Assembly: GCA_937919075.1 (NCBI GenBank)
Contig: CALFOF010000274.1
Coordinates: forward strand, 1-5,955
DNA from: an uncultured Cyanobium sp.
GTDB lineage: Bacteria > Cyanobacteriota > Cyanobacteriia > PCC-6307 > Cyanobiaceae
DNA length: 5,955 nucleotides
Direction of reading: 5' to 3'
Made by a program: the position numbers and the translations under genes. Of the stretch, positions 4,013 through 5,955 are shown piece after piece. The notes below the pieces were generated by a model that was given only the letters and a program-made list of their open reading frames with translations, searched no databases and was not told where the DNA came from. How positions within the stretch are numbered: position 1 is the stretch's first letter; the number at the start of each line of letters is the position of its first letter.

Positions 4013-5955
4013 TCAGGCCAGTTGCAGCGGTGAGTGCAGCCGGGCGGTGAAGGCGGCGGCGTGGAGTGTGTCTATGGCGGCCACGCCATCGCGCACGCAG
4101 AACTGATGGCCGAAGCGCACGTAGCGGGTCTGGTCGTGCAGCTTCACCAGGGCCACCACCGGCACCCGCACCCCTGCTTCGTCCTGCTCCGGCCGGTGCC
4201 GCACCAGGCACTCGCGCAGCTGATGTTGCACGGCGATGTCGGAGGCCTGCTCGGCCTCCAGTTCCACCAGCAGCAGCTGCAGATCATCGATGGCGCGGCA
4301 ATCGTCCACGATCAGCTGCACGCGGTCGTCGCGTCGATCCACCGACGCCCAAATCAGCAGGCGTGCATCCACCATCAGGTGATCACAGAGCCGCGCGAAG
4401 GTTTTCGGAAACACCACCGCTTCGGCGGTGCCAGTGAGGTCTTCGATCTGCAGCACCGCCATGCGATCACCTTTGCGGGTGGTGACATTGCGGATCTCCG
4501 GCACCATCGCCACCACACTCACCCGCGCCTTGTCGGCCTGCTCCTCAAGCGTGGCCAGCCCGATCGGTGAGAGCAGCCGCATCGGCTGGGTGAGCTGCCG
4601 CAGCGGGTGATCGGAGAGATAGAAGAAGCCCACCAGCTCCTTCTCCAGCCGCAACTTCTCCTTTGGCGGATAGTCGGCCACAGGAGCAGCCTTCGGCGCC
4701 AGGGTGTGATCAGCCCCAGCAGCGCCCGCGGCTTTGCCAGCGGCGCCAGCGGCTTTGCTATCGGCAGGTGGGGCGGCGAACAGATCGAACAGGTTGCCCT
4801 GGCCGCTGGCGCGGTCGCGGGCGCGCGAGCCGGCCCAATCCAGCACCAGATCGAGATCCGCCATCAGCTGGGCGCGGTTGGCGTTGGGCTGCAGGGCATC
4901 GAGGGCGCCGCAGTGGATCAACGATTCCAGTGCCCGCCGGTTCATCAGGTGGGTGGGGATGCGATCGCAGAGATCAGCGAGAGATGCGAAGGGCCCATCT
5001 GCGAGACGGGCCTCGAGCAGCTGGCGGATGGCGCCATCACCGAGATTGCGCACAGCCGAGAGACCGAACAGGATGCGATCGCCGGTGGGGGTGAAATCGA
5101 TGCCCGAGGCATTCACATCGGGCGGCATCACCTCGATGCCCATCGACTGGCAATTGGCGATATAACGCTGCACCTTGTCGGTGCTGCTGGCGTTGACGGT
5201 GAGCAGGGCGGCCATGTAGGCCACCGGATAATGCGCCTTGAGATAGGCGGTTTGGTACGTGACCGCCCCATAGGCGGTGGAGTGGCTTTTGTTGAAGCAG
5301 TATTCAGCGAACAGCACCATCTGCTCGAACAGCTTTTCCGCCACGGCACTGCTCACACCGCGGGCGGTGGCACCCTCCACGAACTGCGTGCTGTGCTTCT
5401 GCATCTCCGACACCTTCTTCTTGCCCATGGCGCGGCGCAACAGATCCGCTTCGCCTAGCGAATAGCCGGCCAGATCCTGCGCAATCCGCATGATCTGCTC
5501 CTGATACACCATGATCCCGTAGGTTTCCTTCAGGATCGGTTCCAGGGCCGGGCAGGCGAAGTCGATCGCTTCGCGGCCGTGCTTGCGGTTGATGAATTTG
5601 GGGATCAGGCCCGCATCCAGCGGGCCGGGGCGGTAGAGCGCCAGGATTGAGGAGATGTCTTCCAGCGACGAGGGCTTGAGATCGCGCACGATCTGGCGCA
5701 TGCCACTGGATTCCAGCTGGAAGATGCCTTCGAGATCACCGCGGGCCAGCAGGTCATAGGTGCCGGGATCATTGGCTGGCAGGGCATCGGGGTTGATGCG
5801 TTCACCGCTGCCCCGCTCCACCAGATCCACTGTCTTTTCGATCATGGTGAGGTTCTTGAGGCCGAGGAAGTCCATCTTCAGCAACCCCATCGCCTCCACA
5901 TCTTCCATGAAGTATTGGGTGATCACCTGGCCGTCGTTGTTGCGCTGCAGCGGCA
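4013..5955 (-). CDS. dnaE: DNA polymerase III alpha subunit, C-terminal part (partial)
   Basis: This is the catalytic subunit of the replicative polymerase. The reading frame is open through the right edge of the window, so the N-terminal part (PHP domain and much of the palm) is missing; 646 residues plus the stop are present. The fragment starts PLQRNNDGQ and soon has MGLLKMDFLGLKNL, whose Asp (codon at 5870-5872) corresponds to the third catalytic aspartate (Asp555 in E. coli). The fingers region follows, with YCFNKSHSTAYGAVTYQTAY and LKAHYPVAYMAALL. Next come an HhH segment (PTHLMNRRALESLIHCGALD), a variable Ala/Gly/Lys-rich linker (about 4700-4765), the OB-fold (KGDRMAVLQIEDLTGTAEAV) and the C-terminal domain with ASDIAVQHQLRECL. 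The split-intein insertion site between Tyr and Cys of YCFN is uninterrupted, so the gene is contiguous here. The C-terminus appears complete, with no frameshift. Confidence 0.97.
   Translation of the reverse strand, partial: PLQRNNDGQVITQYFMEDVEAMGLLKMDFLGLKNLTMIEKTVDLVERGSGERINPDALPANDPGTYDLLARGDLEGIFQLESSGMRQIVRDLKPSSLEDISSILALYRPGPLDAGLIPKFINRKHGREAIDFACPALEPILKETYGIMVYQEQIMRIAQDLAGYSLGEADLLRRAMGKKKVSEMQKHSTQFVEGATARGVSSAVAEKLFEQMVLFAEYCFNKSHSTAYGAVTYQTAYLKAHYPVAYMAALLTVNASSTDKVQRYIANCQSMGIEVMPPDVNASGIDFTPTGDRILFGLSAVRNLGDGAIRQLLEARLADGPFASLADLCDRIPTHLMNRRALESLIHCGALDALQPNANRAQLMADLDLVLDWAGSRARDRASGQGNLFDLFAAPPADSKAAGAAGKAAGAAGADHTLAPKAAPVADYPPKEKLRLEKELVGFFYLSDHPLRQLTQPMRLLSPIGLATLEEQADKARVSVVAMVPEIRNVTTRKGDRMAVLQIEDLTGTAEAVVFPKTFARLCDHLMVDARLLIWASVDRRDDRVQLIVDDCRAIDDLQLLLVELEAEQASDIAVQHQLRECLVRHRPEQDEAGVRVPVVALVKLHDQTRYVRFGHQFCVRDGVAAIDTLHAAAFTARLHSPLQLA

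Noticed and set aside
4034..5458. Long plus-strand frames opposite dnaE (4034-4570, 4607-5458)
   Set aside because: They are antisense to well-conserved dnaE and are rich in His, Gly and Ile from mirrored codons, with no family character.
1..5955. Hidden defence system, prophage, CRISPR or insertion sequence
   Set aside because: No transposase, integrase, nuclease or repeat-spacer pattern was found on either strand; the genes present are core functions plus small stress-type proteins.

Overview
The window looks like a core-chromosome segment of a high-GC picocyanobacterium of the Synechococcus/Cyanobium type. Four things point there: a PAM68-family photosystem II assembly gene (known from oxygenic phototrophs), a cyanobacterial-type DnaE, strongly GC-biased third codon positions in the core genes, and small exported proteins typical of cyanobacteria. 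Taxon assignment is inference from protein character, not from a search.

Layout from left to right. Bases 1-484 hold no convincing gene but contain several stem-loops, a perfect 10-bp palindrome and a 12-bp tandem triplet repeat. Bases 485-838 (minus) hold a coding-like frame broken by an in-frame TGA, probably a decayed small gene. At 828-1286 (minus) lies a small lipoprotein of unknown function, divergent from ruvA (1309-1971, plus). Then rpsO (S15, 2044-2313) and a PAM68-like gene (2322-2777) follow on the plus strand, only 8 nt apart. Bases 2778-4012 form an accessory-looking stretch of small genes: an exported CsbD-like protein (2933-3286), a 48-residue lmo0937/DUF5670-type membrane protein with a GTG start (3437-3583), and a short secreted cysteine-containing protein that appears frameshifted (3633-3921). 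The right third (4013-5955, minus) is the C-terminal 646 codons of dnaE, running out of the window at its 5' side.

How the genes fit together: ruvA (Holliday junction branch migration) and dnaE (replicative polymerase) are DNA-metabolism genes. rpsO and the PAM68-like gene are probably co-transcribed, linking a ribosomal protein to a photosystem II biogenesis factor. The small genes between them look like stress/envelope cargo inserted between conserved genes. dnaE converges on this cargo.

I found no tRNA, rRNA, CRISPR array, insertion sequence or phage gene, and no clearly new multi-gene system. The items most worth a second look are the frameshifted secreted gene, the CsbD/lmo0937 pair, the intein-free DnaE site, the divergent ATG overlap at ruvA, and the structured non-coding left end.
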